DNA from: Arthrobacter sp. B1I2
GTDB lineage: Bacteria > Actinomycetota > Actinomycetes > Actinomycetales > Micrococcaceae
Assembly (NCBI RefSeq): GCF_030816485.1
Contig: NZ_JAUSYC010000001.1
Span: 3,906,001-3,970,000 of the forward strand
Direction of reading: 5' to 3'
DNA length: 64,000 bases
Each line of letters begins with the position of its first letter. Position 1 is the stretch's first letter. This document shows positions 53,633 to 61,590 of this stretch, piece after piece. The translations under genes were made by a program, and so were the position numbers. Below the pieces are notes generated by a model. The model searched no databases and was not told the origin of the DNA. It was given only the letters and a program-made list of their open reading frames with translations.

Positions 53633-56368
53633 TTAGACGAGTCCAGTCAGATCACCCCTTGAAGTCACGCCGAGTTTGGTGAAGACCTGGTACAGGTGGC
53701 CTTCCACCGTGCGGACTGACACACCCATTTCCATGGCGATATCGCGGTTTGAAGCCCCGCGTCCGGCCATGCGGGCAATCTGCCGTTCCCGGCTGGTCAG
53801 CAGCGGGCTCCCGCTACTGGGCACGATAGGAAGGTTCGCCACAGTGGCAGCCAGGATGTCCAGCCGGGCCTGCGCCGTCCGCGCTGAAAGGGCATCCCCG
53901 TCCTGGCGGGCGAAGTCCACAGCCAGTGCCATGAACCGGGCTTCGACGGCGTCGAGTTCAAGCGTGGCTGCGATTTCGCCGCCGGCAAGGAGGGTCTTGG
54001 CATCTTTTGTCCTGCTGCCGACGGCGATCAGCCGCGAGACTTCGGCCAGCGGGCCCTGTCGGTGGCCGGCAATATCCTCCAGGAGGCGGAAGTCCGGATC
54101 GCTGCCATTCACGGTTGCTGCCAGCAGGTAGATCCCGGCCACCGTGTACCGTCCTGCCTCCACGTTCCGGCGGGCCCCTTGCTTCAGGCCTGCCACCGCC
54201 TCCGAGTCACCCAACCAGCGACCAGCGACGAGCGAGCAAAAATCGATAATGCTCTCCGTGGCGAACCCTGCGCTGCCGGGTGTCCTCTGCAGTTTGGCGA
54301 GGTACTTGCGGGCGAGCGCCGCGTTGCCGGTCTGGGCGTAGGCCAAAGCTGTGGCCGCATAGGCGGTGCGCAGCGCAGCCTGGACGGGCTGCAACTCCAG
54401 CTGGGCGGCGGCGGAGATCAAAGGCTCCAGCGCTGCTTCACCGCGGCCGGAAAATGCAAAGGCCACCCCGGCCGCGAGTTCGGTGGCGGCGCTGCGGTAC
54501 GGGAGCCGGTGGGGCTGCCCGGCGCTGAAAGGGCTGAGGAGGTCAATGCAGCGCCGCCACTGGCCGGCCATCAGCGAGACGAAGTATGCCTCCCTGGTGT
54601 AGCGCTCACGCAGGCCCACGATGTGCGACGCGTCGGTGAGCTGGCCACCGAGTTGGCGCATGAGGCCCAGCGCCTCCATCTCGCGCCCTGTCAGTGCAAG
54701 GGCGCCCATCAGGATAACCGCGGACTGGAGCCGGAAGCCGGTGTCCGGGTTCGCGGCAGGATCGGCCGCCCGCTCCAGCGCCGGGATCATGGCCACGTAA
54801 TCGCCGGCATGGGCCTGGTATTCGAATTCGCTTAACGCGATGCGGTTCGCTGCCACCGCTGCGGGTGCGGGCCAGGAAGAGTGGAGGGCCGCTTCATCAA
54901 GCCGTTCCCGCGCCGCGGCGAGCAGTTCCCGGACTTTGCCCGCCTGCTCCGGAATGGAGAGCATGACCCGCACTTTGGCGGCGACCACCTCGGCGTATTC
55001 CTCGGGATCCAGGCCCTCGAGTTCGGGGTGGGAAATGCCGTCCAGCGCGCACAGGGCCTGCACCGGCATGTCCAGCTGAAGATACGCCGCAGCCTTCTGC
55101 CGCTGCGCCGGTGCCCACTCGGCGTCGGTCCGCTGCACCATCTCCGCGTAGGTCAAGGCAAAACGGGGGTCGAACAGCTGGACTGCGGCTTGGGCCGCCG
55201 CAAGTGCCAGCGCCGGGCTCAACGCGGCCTCGCACTCATGGGTCCAGGCGGCGAAAGAGATCAGTTCTTCCACTGTCATCGTCGCCGGATCCGGCTCGTG
55301 GCCGCCCAGCAGTACGCTGCGAAGCTCCCGCCGCCGGGAAATACTCAGCCAGGTCCTCACCACGTCCCCAATATATTTCTCCCGCAGCGAGACCCAGCGG
55401 TGCTCGGAGTCGTCGATCTCAAGCAGGCCGCCGTCTTCCATGTCCGCAACCACGTCGGCACCGTAGATCGCAGTAAGGCTGGACAGTTCCACCCGCCGCG
55501 CACAGGACAGCATCTCCATGACGTCCCGGGTCTCGGGTGTTTCCCGCGACCACCGGGACCGGACGATGTCATCAAGGCTGGCAGCACCGTCGAGCACCAC
55601 TTTGTCCCGCAGCGTCCAGACGGAATCTGACAGGACCAGGTTGCCGGAAAGCTGCTGTTCGGTGACCAGGGCCTTGAGCAGCAACGGATTTCCCCCCACC
55701 ATCTGGTGGTAGGTAGTGACCAGGGACGAGGCGACGCGGTGCCCCAGCAGGGACAGCAGGACCTGCCGGGTTTGCAGCTCGTTGAGGTTGCTGAGCCGCA
55801 CTTCCGTCAGCTTCCGCTCCGTCAGCAGCCAGTGGAAGTCTGCCGGCAGATCGCTGGCATTGGGGGCAACCGCGATGATCTTCGCCGTACCGGTTAATAG
55901 GACATTCAGCAGGACCCCGGCACTCATGTCGTCGATACTGGCGGAGGTGTCCAGGGTGATGACACAGGGCCTTCCAGCGGCGTCGCTGCGGATGAGCGAG
56001 GTAATGCCGCGCAGGATGGCGGTGGGCGACCCCATGTACGCCTGCGGCAGCCGGGCCAGCAGGAACGAAAGGCAGCCATAAGGGGCGGTGGAACCGGAAT
56101 GGCCGCTCCGGAGCTGCAGCGACCAGATATCGGGACCCAGGTCTGTCACCGCCGCGCGGGCCAGGGAGGACTTGCCGACGCCCCTGGCCCCGGTGATCAC
56201 AACTCCAAATGAGTTTTCGCTGGTCAGGGCCGCGTGGACGGCGTCGAGGTTGGCGCTTCGTGCAGGTACGGACCATTTCTGGCCCTCCGGCGCCCTGGAA
56301 GGAGGCGTGGGCAGCCCGTCACCTTGCGGTGTTGACCCACGTTCCCAGCTGAGTGGCTCGATTGACAT
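53633..56368 (-). CDS. Large ATP-binding LuxR-family regulator (LAL type), proximal copy
   Basis: About 911 residues from the ATG at 56368 (AGGGGA upstream); the ATG at 56392 falls inside an inverted repeat and is less likely. Walker A is GARGVGKSS (about 60-68). The Walker B position reads VITLDTSASIDD, so the usual acidic pair is changed. Helical repeats fill the middle, and the LuxR HTH is C-terminal: LTSRERQIARMAGRGASNRDIAMEMGVSVRTVEGHLYQVFTKLGVTSRGDL. It ends 53 nt before the GTG of the second LAL gene and overlaps its upstream open frame. LAL proteins such as MalT and actinobacterial pathway activators use nucleotide and ligand binding to switch on promoters. Confidence 0.87.
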   Translation of the reverse strand: MSIEPLSWERGSTPQGDGLPTPPSRAPEGQKWSVPARSANLDAVHAALTSENSFGVVITGARGVGKSSLARAAVTDLGPDIWSLQLRSGHSGSTAPYGCLSFLLARLPQAYMGSPTAILRGITSLIRSDAAGRPCVITLDTSASIDDMSAGVLLNVLLTGTAKIIAVAPNASDLPADFHWLLTERKLTEVRLSNLNELQTRQVLLSLLGHRVASSLVTTYHQMVGGNPLLLKALVTEQQLSGNLVLSDSVWTLRDKVVLDGAASLDDIVRSRWSRETPETRDVMEMLSCARRVELSSLTAIYGADVVADMEDGGLLEIDDSEHRWVSLREKYIGDVVRTWLSISRRRELRSVLLGGHEPDPATMTVEELISFAAWTHECEAALSPALALAAAQAAVQLFDPRFALTYAEMVQRTDAEWAPAQRQKAAAYLQLDMPVQALCALDGISHPELEGLDPEEYAEVVAAKVRVMLSIPEQAGKVRELLAAARERLDEAALHSSWPAPAAVAANRIALSEFEYQAHAGDYVAMIPALERAADPAANPDTGFRLQSAVILMGALALTGREMEALGLMRQLGGQLTDASHIVGLRERYTREAYFVSLMAGQWRRCIDLLSPFSAGQPHRLPYRSAATELAAGVAFAFSGRGEAALEPLISAAAQLELQPVQAALRTAYAATALAYAQTGNAALARKYLAKLQRTPGSAGFATESIIDFCSLVAGRWLGDSEAVAGLKQGARRNVEAGRYTVAGIYLLAATVNGSDPDFRLLEDIAGHRQGPLAEVSRLIAVGSRTKDAKTLLAGGEIAATLELDAVEARFMALAVDFARQDGDALSARTAQARLDILAATVANLPIVPSSGSPLLTSRERQIARMAGRGASNRDIAMEMGVSVRTVEGHLYQVFTKLGVTSRGDLTGLV

Positions 56369-56379
56369 GAACTTATCCC

Positions 56380-56405
56380 CTACATCCTGCATTAGCGGGA
56401 TGTAG
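56380..56405. promoter_or_regulatory. Inverted repeat upstream of the proximal LuxR ATPase gene
   Basis: CTACATCC-N10-GGATGTAG has perfect 8-bp arms. It lies 12 nt before the chosen ATG at 56368 and overlaps the alternative ATG at 56392. Position and symmetry suggest an operator for self-regulation or for another dimeric regulator. Confidence 0.5.
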
Positions 56406-56477
56406 CCCCTTTGCTCCCCCGCATAGGAAGAAGAGTACCCTGTGCCACAGACAAGGAAACAGGGCCGAAAGGAACTT

Positions 56478-57083
56478 TTAGGATTTCAACCCGTCTGATC
56501 CGGATTTGGCCGGGTGGAACCTCTGCTGTGCCGCGGTCAGCCCGTCGCGGAGCAGGGACTCGACGGCATCAGCGGCATCGTCCAGCAGGAAGGGAAGTTC
56601 TTTCTGTTCCGCAGTGCCGAAATCACGCAGCACATAGTCGGCGGTGTCCATCCTGCCGGGCGGCCGTCCCACCCCCACGCGGACCCTTAGGTAATCCTTG
56701 GTGCCGAGCGCCTTGGAGATGTCCCGCAACCCGTTGTGGCCGCCCTCCCCGCCACCGAGCTTGAGTTTGACTGTGTTGAAGGGGATGTCGATCTCGTCGT
56801 GGACGGCCACCACATGGTCAACGGGGATGTTATAGAAATTGGCCAGGGCCGAAACCGGACCGCCCGATACATTCATGTAGCTCATCGGCTTCGCCAGGAC
56901 CACCCGTGGCCCGCCGATTCCCAGCCGGCCTTCCAGGACCTGGGCCCTGGCCTTGTGGGTCTTGAACCCGGCTCCGACCCGGCCGGCCAGTTCATCGAGG
57001 ACCATCTGGCCCACGTTGTGCCTGTTGCCTTGGTATTGCGCTCCGGGGTTGCCAAGGCCGACGATCAGCCAGGTATCAGTCAT
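56478..57083 (-). CDS. pth: Peptidyl-tRNA hydrolase
   Basis: 201 residues. It has [27 protein letters not shown] (about 6-32) with the catalytic His in [21 protein letters not shown] (about 64-78), [29 protein letters not shown] (about 94-122) and [10 protein letters not shown]. It frees tRNA from drop-off peptidyl-tRNA. The ATG has TAGGAT 6 nt upstream (57090-57095, minus strand), a leaderless promoter of its own. The order pth-rplY-prs-glmU is conserved in related actinobacteria. Confidence 0.95.
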   Translation of the reverse strand: MTDTWLIVGLGNPGAQYQGNRHNVGQMVLDELAGRVGAGFKTHKARAQVLEGRLGIGGPRVVLAKPMSYMNVSGGPVSALANFYNIPVDHVVAVHDEIDIPFNTVKLKLGGGEGGHNGLRDISKALGTKDYLRVRVGVGRPPGRMDTADYVLRDFGTAEQKELPFLLDDAADAVESLLRDGLTAAQQRFHPAKSGSDGLKS

Positions 57084-57139
57084 GGGTCAATCCTATGTGG
57101 GCGGTTTGGGCGCACATGGGCGCCTTCTTGCGGACATGA

Positions 57140-57172
57140 CAGTGGCCGGCCCCCTGCGGGAACCGGCCACTG
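57140..57172 (-). terminator. Hairpin downstream of rplY
   Basis: CAGTGGCCGG and CCGGCCACTG form a 10-bp perfect stem with a 13-nt loop, 18 nt after the rplY stop on the minus strand. There is no T run, so the terminator role is moderately certain. Confidence 0.55.
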
Positions 57173-57190
57173 AAGGAAGCTGCAGAGTGA

Positions 57191-57802
57191 TTACTCGGCT
57201 GCGGCTGCTTCGGCTGCGGGAGCTTCCCCTGCTGCCTCGGCGGCAGCTTCGGTCTCTTCTTCGGTGGCGGTGGCCTCGGAGATGTTCACCACGAGCGCCT
57301 CGGCGTCCGTCAGGAGGGCGGAACCCTTGGGCAGGACGAGATCAGAGGCGTGGATGTGCTCGCCGGCGCCACGGCCTTCGATGCTGACCACGACGGACTC
57401 GGGCAGGTGGGTTGCCTCAGCCTCAAGGGACACAACCGTCAGTTCCAGGTTGTGGACGGTGCCGGGAGCGGTTTCGCCCTCAACATGGACCGGGACGTCA
57501 ACGGTGACCTTCTCGCCCTGGCGGACGGTCAGGAGGTCGATGTGCTCGATGATCTGCTTTACGGGGTCGCGCTGGACATCCTTGACCAGGGCCAGGTGGC
57601 CTTCGCCATTGATGTCCAGGGACAGCAGGGCGTTGGCGGTGCGGACGGCCAGGGTGGTGGCCTTGGCCGGCAGGGTGACGTGGATGGGCTCTGCGCCGTG
57701 GCCGTAGATGACGGCGGGGATCAGTTTGGCCATCCGGGCGCGGCGGGCGTAGCCCTTGCCGAATTCGGTGCGCAGTTCTGCTACGAGCTTCTGCTCAGAC
57801 AT
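57191..57802 (-). CDS. rplY: 50S ribosomal protein L25 (general stress protein Ctc form)
   Basis: 203 residues with AAGGAGATTTCC before the ATG. The N-terminal L25 5S rRNA-binding domain (LVAELRTEFGKGYARRARMAKLIPAVIYGHGAEPIHVTLPA) is followed by the TL5/CTC C-terminal beta domain (about 95-180) and an acidic Ala/Glu-rich tail (EETEAAAEAAGEAPAAEAAAAE). It is a component of the large ribosomal subunit near 5S rRNA. Confidence 0.95.
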   Translation of the reverse strand: MSEQKLVAELRTEFGKGYARRARMAKLIPAVIYGHGAEPIHVTLPAKATTLAVRTANALLSLDINGEGHLALVKDVQRDPVKQIIEHIDLLTVRQGEKVTVDVPVHVEGETAPGTVHNLELTVVSLEAEATHLPESVVVSIEGRGAGEHIHASDLVLPKGSALLTDAEALVVNISEATATEEETEAAAEAAGEAPAAEAAAAE

Positions 57803-57989
57803 GGAAATCTCCTTGAAGACTAAACGGTGTTCAGCAAGGGCGGAGGTCTGGTGTGACCTTCAACGCCGGGTGCCGGAAGGCGGCCCTTCAAGAAGGCAGC
57901 CCTTCAACGGAAGGACTGTTCAGACCCAGTCGATAACGGAGGCTATGCCCTCCCTCGCCAAGGTATCGCTGACAAGACTACCAGTGCCG

Positions 57990-58017
57990 GGCCCGTTTCC
58001 TGAAAACGGTCCCCATC
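57990..58017 (-). terminator. Hairpin downstream of prs
   Basis: On the minus strand GGGaCCGTTTtcaggAAACGGgCCC forms an interrupted 9-bp stem with single mismatches. It lies about 70 nt after the prs stop and before the rplY promoter. No strong T run follows. Confidence 0.4.
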
Positions 58018-58083
58018 GGCCCCCTGCCGACGTGGGCCCACCCGCCAGCTCCCTGGAGCGTGGGCCGCACGTCAACAGCGCGA

Positions 58084-59064
58084 TTAGGCCTTGCCGTCGA
58101 AGAGGCTGGTGACCGAACCGTCGTCGAACACTTCACGGATGGCCCTGGCGATCAGCGGCGCGATGGAGAGCACCGTCAGCTGCGGGAAGCGCTGGGACGA
58201 ATTCAGCGGCAGGGTGTTGGTGACCACAACTTCGCGCGCGCCGGACTCCGAGAGCCGGCGGGCCGCCGGATCCGAGAAGACAGCGTGCGTGGCAGCAATA
58301 ATGACGTCCTTGGCGCCGGCGTTCTTCAGGACGTTGACGGCGCCGGAAATGGTTCCGCCGGTGTCGATCATGTCGTCGATCAGGACACAGGTGCGTCCCT
58401 CGATCTGGCCCACCACGGTCTTGGAGACAGCCTGGTTGGGGACAGTGAGGTCCCGGCTCTTGTGCACGAAGGCGAGGGGTGCGCCGCCCAGGCGTTCGGC
58501 CCACTGTTCGGCGACGCGGACGCGTCCGGTGTCCGGGGAGACAACGGTGATGTTGTCGGCGTTGACGCGGGTGCGGATGTAGTCGGCCAGGAGCGGGATG
58601 GCCATGAGGTGGTCAACCGGCCCATCGAAGAAACCCTGGATCTGCGAGGTGTGCAAATCCACGCTCATGATGCGGTCCGCACCGGCAGTCTTGTAAAGGT
58701 CCGCCACCAGGCGGGCAGAGATGGGCTCGCGGCCGCGGCCCTTCTTGTCCTGCCGGGCGTACGGGTAGAACGGCGAAACCACGGTGATGCGCTTGGCGGA
58801 GGCCCGCTTCAGCGAGTCGATCATGATCAGCTGTTCCATGAGGTGGTTGTTCAGCGGTGCGGGGTGCGCCTGGATCACGAAGGCGTCGGTGCCGCGGACG
58901 CTTTCGCCGGCCCGGACGTAGATCTCGCCGTTGGCGAAGTCGTAGGCATCCACGGGAAGGAGGTCAGTGCCGAGTTCCTTGGCGATTTCCCGGGCCAGCT
59001 CGGGGTGGGCCCGCCCGCTGGCGAGCACCAGCTTCTTTTCGCCGCGCGCCGTAATTTCACTCAT
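58084..59064 (-). CDS. prs: Ribose-phosphate diphosphokinase (PRPP synthetase)
   Basis: 326 residues. It has LASGRAHPELAREIAKELGTDL (about 14-35), the flexible/ATP loop near YPYARQDKKGRGREPISARLVADL (about 98-121), SVDLHTSQIQGFFDGPVDHL (about 134-153) and the PRPP loop VLIDDMIDTGGTISGAV (about 227-243). It makes PRPP from ribose-5-phosphate and ATP. The ATG overlaps the glmU stop (ATGA), so the two are translationally coupled. Confidence 0.96.
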   Translation of the reverse strand: MSEITARGEKKLVLASGRAHPELAREIAKELGTDLLPVDAYDFANGEIYVRAGESVRGTDAFVIQAHPAPLNNHLMEQLIMIDSLKRASAKRITVVSPFYPYARQDKKGRGREPISARLVADLYKTAGADRIMSVDLHTSQIQGFFDGPVDHLMAIPLLADYIRTRVNADNITVVSPDTGRVRVAEQWAERLGGAPLAFVHKSRDLTVPNQAVSKTVVGQIEGRTCVLIDDMIDTGGTISGAVNVLKNAGAKDVIIAATHAVFSDPAARRLSESGAREVVVTNTLPLNSSQRFPQLTVLSIAPLIARAIREVFDDGSVTSLFDGKA

Positions 59065-60545
59065 TGTTGCTTGCCCTCTTCTGTAGATGCCGGGGTACTT
59101 GAGGAGTCATTGGTGGCCGCCTGGGCCAGTTCCGCGGAGCGGGTTCCCGGGCGGTTCGCGGGGACCCAGCCTTCGGTGTTGCGCTGGGGGGCGACGCTCA
59201 GCGCGAGCGCGCCCGCCGGTACGTCCTTGCGGATCACCGCGCCGGCGCCGCTGTACGCGCCGTCCCCCACGGTGACCGGGGCAACAAAGACGGTGTTGGA
59301 GCCTGTACGGACGCCCGAGCCGATGACTGTGCGGTGCTTCTTCTCGCCGTCGTAATTTGCCGTGATGTTTCCACAGCCGATGTTGGTGTCCTCACCAATC
59401 TCGGCGTCGCCGGCGTAGCCCAGGTGGGACAGCTTGGAACCGCGGCCGATGGTGACGTTCTTGGTTTCGTAGAAGGCACCGATCTTGCCCTTTTCCCCCA
59501 GCACGGTGCCGGGGCGAAGGTACGTGAAGGGGCCGACGGCGGCGCGCGGGCCGATCACCGAGCCGGAACCATGGGTGCGGATCACCGTGGCGCCCTCGCC
59601 CACGGTGACGTCGGTCAGGGTGGTGTCAGGGCCGACGGCGGCGTCCCTTGCCACGGTGGTGGCGCCGTGCAGCTGGGTGTTGGGGAGGATGCGGACGTCC
59701 TCATCCAGGGTGACGGAGGAATCTATCCAGGTGGTGGCCGGGTCAACGACCGTGACGCCGGCCCGCATCCATGCCTCCACGGTGCGGCGGTTCAGCTCGG
59801 CGCCGAGGGCGGCAAGCTGGACGCGGTCGTTGGCGCCTTCCACCTGCCAGCGGTCGGCGGTGACGACGGCGGCTACCCGGCCGCCTGCCTCCCGGGCCAG
59901 TGCCAGCACGTCCGTAAGGTATTTCTCACCCTGCGCGTTGTCGGTGGTGACCTTGCCCAGGGCCGCGCGGAGCACGGCGGCGTCGAAGGCGTAGATCCCG
60001 GAGTTGACCTCCCGGATCAGCTTCTCGGCCTCGGAGGAGTCCTTGTGCTCGCGGATGCCCGTGACGGAGCCGTCCTCTCCGCGGAGGATCCGGCCATAGC
60101 CGGTGGCATCGTCAAGGACTGCCGTGAGGACGGTGACGGCGTTGCCGTCGCGTTCGTGGGTGGCCACGAGTTCAGTGAGCACTTCGCCGGACAGCAGGGG
60201 CACGTCGCCATAGGTAACCACTACAGTGCCTGCCAGGTCCTGTTCGGCGTCCAGCGCCTGGAGCGCGGCCTCCACGGCGCGGCCGGTGCCGGGGACGTCG
60301 TCCTGGTCCACGATGACGGCCTGCGGATCCAGGGCGGCGACGTGGCTTTCCACCAGGTTCCGTTCGTGGCGCACCACAATGGCGAGCCGCTGCGGGTTGA
60401 TGCTGCGGGCCGCGCGGAGGGCGTGGCCCACCATGGACAGGCCGCCGATTTCGTGGAGGATCTTCGGTGTACGCGACTTCATCCGGCTACCGGCGCCTGC
60501 TGCCAGAACGATTACAGCGGCCGGGCCGGTATTCTCGGGGATCAC
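59061..60545 (-). CDS. glmU: Bifunctional UDP-GlcNAc pyrophosphorylase / GlcN-1-P acetyltransferase
   Basis: 494 residues from a GTG at 60545 with AAGGAG 9 nt upstream; the open frame upstream crosses a tRNA and is not used. The N-terminal uridylyltransferase domain has VIVLAAGAGSRMKSRTPKILHEI (about 10-32) and VVTYGDVPLL (the metal Asp). The C-terminal half is a left-handed beta helix of hexapeptide repeats (GPRAAVGPFTYLRPGTVLGEKGKIGAFYETKNVTIG), with the acetyltransferase region NIGCGNITANYDGEKKHRT. It makes UDP-GlcNAc for peptidoglycan. It ends with a T/S/E-rich tail. Confidence 0.96.
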   Translation of the reverse strand: MIPENTGPAAVIVLAAGAGSRMKSRTPKILHEIGGLSMVGHALRAARSINPQRLAIVVRHERNLVESHVAALDPQAVIVDQDDVPGTGRAVEAALQALDAEQDLAGTVVVTYGDVPLLSGEVLTELVATHERDGNAVTVLTAVLDDATGYGRILRGEDGSVTGIREHKDSSEAEKLIREVNSGIYAFDAAVLRAALGKVTTDNAQGEKYLTDVLALAREAGGRVAAVVTADRWQVEGANDRVQLAALGAELNRRTVEAWMRAGVTVVDPATTWIDSSVTLDEDVRILPNTQLHGATTVARDAAVGPDTTLTDVTVGEGATVIRTHGSGSVIGPRAAVGPFTYLRPGTVLGEKGKIGAFYETKNVTIGRGSKLSHLGYAGDAEIGEDTNIGCGNITANYDGEKKHRTVIGSGVRTGSNTVFVAPVTVGDGAYSGAGAVIRKDVPAGALALSVAPQRNTEGWVPANRPGTRSAELAQAATNDSSSTPASTEEGKQQ

Positions 60546-60648
60546 GTACGGGTTCTCCTTGCTTGGTTGTGCTGCCGCGTTACGGCATCCGGCGGGCCAG
60601 CCCGCCGGGCACCGGGTGCCATCCTCATGATCGCTCCCTGCGCAGCAG

Positions 60649-60720
60649 TTCCGCCCATAGGACTCGAACCTATACTCCACGGCTCCAAAGGCCGGGGTGC
60701 TGCCATTACACCAGAGCGGA
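60649..60720 (-). tRNA. tRNA-Gln (anticodon TTG)
   Basis: On the minus strand 72 nt fold as a cloverleaf. Acceptor TCCGCTC pairs with GGGCGGA, discriminator A is next, and the D-arm is GGTGTAATGGCAGCAC. The anticodon stem CCGGC/GCCGT encloses loop CTTTGGA, giving anticodon TTG. The T-arm has GGTTCGAGTCC. No CCA is encoded. It lies between glmU and the tetR gene. Confidence 0.95.
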
Positions 60721-60852
60721 CCGTGCCTGAAGACTCAAGGCCCGGGCACAAGTCCCTATTTTGCCACGGGTTCAGGGCGCCGCGCGACACGGGAGGTTCC
60801 GCCCTGCCGGCGCCGCGGAATCCCGCCGCCGGCGGTGAGGCATGATGGGAAG

Positions 60853-61479
60853 GTGAGCAACAACCTTCCGCGGATGCGGATGACCGGCCTGCAGCGCCGA
60901 AGCCAGCTGATCGACGTCGGGCGCGGACTTTTCGCCGTCCGCGGGCTGGACGGGACCACCATCGAGGAAATCGCCGCCTGCGCAGGAGTGTCCAAGCCTG
61001 TCATCTACGAACACTTTGGCTCCAAGGAAGGGTTGTACACCGAGGTGGTGGATTCTGAGTTCCACATTCTCCTGGACGCCATCAACTCGGCCCTCACCGC
61101 GGAAGCCAAGCCCCGCGTGCTCGTCGAACGCGCCGCCCTGGCCCTGCTCACCTACATCGAGGAACGCACCGAGGGCTTCCGGATCCTCATGCGCGACGCT
61201 CCCCCGTCCCAGCCCGAGGGCGCCTTCTCCACCCTGCTCTCGCACGTCACCGCCCGCGTGGAACACATCCTCTCCGATGAATTCTCCCGCCGCGGCTTCA
61301 GTGGCGAGGACGGCGCCATGTATGCCCAGATGCTCGTGGGCATGGTGGCGATGACCGGCCAATGGTGGCAGGACAGCCGCCAGCCGGACAAGCACACCGT
61401 CGCAGCGCACCTGGTCAACCTCGCCTGGAACGGCCTCACCGGCCTCAAGAAGGACCCGGAGCTGCAGTCCGAGGGTTGA
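60853..61479 (+). CDS. TetR/AcrR family regulator
   Basis: 208 residues from a GTG at 60853 with CATGAT 6 nt upstream, a leaderless geometry. The HTH region is RRSQLIDVGRGLFAVRGLDGTTIEEIAACAGVSKPVIYEHFGSKEGLY (about 14-60). The ligand domain has YIEERTEGFRILMRDAPP and a C-terminal NLAWNGLTGL. The gene sits next to glmU, in the same relative position as Rv1019 in Mycobacterium tuberculosis, where a TetR regulator lies between glmU and mfd. The effector is unknown. Confidence 0.88.
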   Translation: MSNNLPRMRMTGLQRRSQLIDVGRGLFAVRGLDGTTIEEIAACAGVSKPVIYEHFGSKEGLYTEVVDSEFHILLDAINSALTAEAKPRVLVERAALALLTYIEERTEGFRILMRDAPPSQPEGAFSTLLSHVTARVEHILSDEFSRRGFSGEDGAMYAQMLVGMVAMTGQWWQDSRQPDKHTVAAHLVNLAWNGLTGLKKDPELQSEG

Positions 61480-61590
61480 GCGCAGATAGTCTTCGCGTGG
61501 ATGGAGGCCATCCTCTGCATGCTGGCTCGTTCCTCGCCTCTGACGCATGCTGCCGGATAACCTCCATCCCCGCTTGAGAGGAGCCTTGAG

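Noticed and set aside
60546..60680. Upstream extension of glmU
   Set aside because: It overlaps the tRNA-Gln gene, and AAGGAG plus GTG at 60545 gives the normal N-terminus.
61495..61575. Inverted GGATGGAGG/CCTCCATCC between the tetR gene and the ABC-F gene as a terminator
   Set aside because: The arms are about 60 nt apart with no T run, so a terminator function is not supported.
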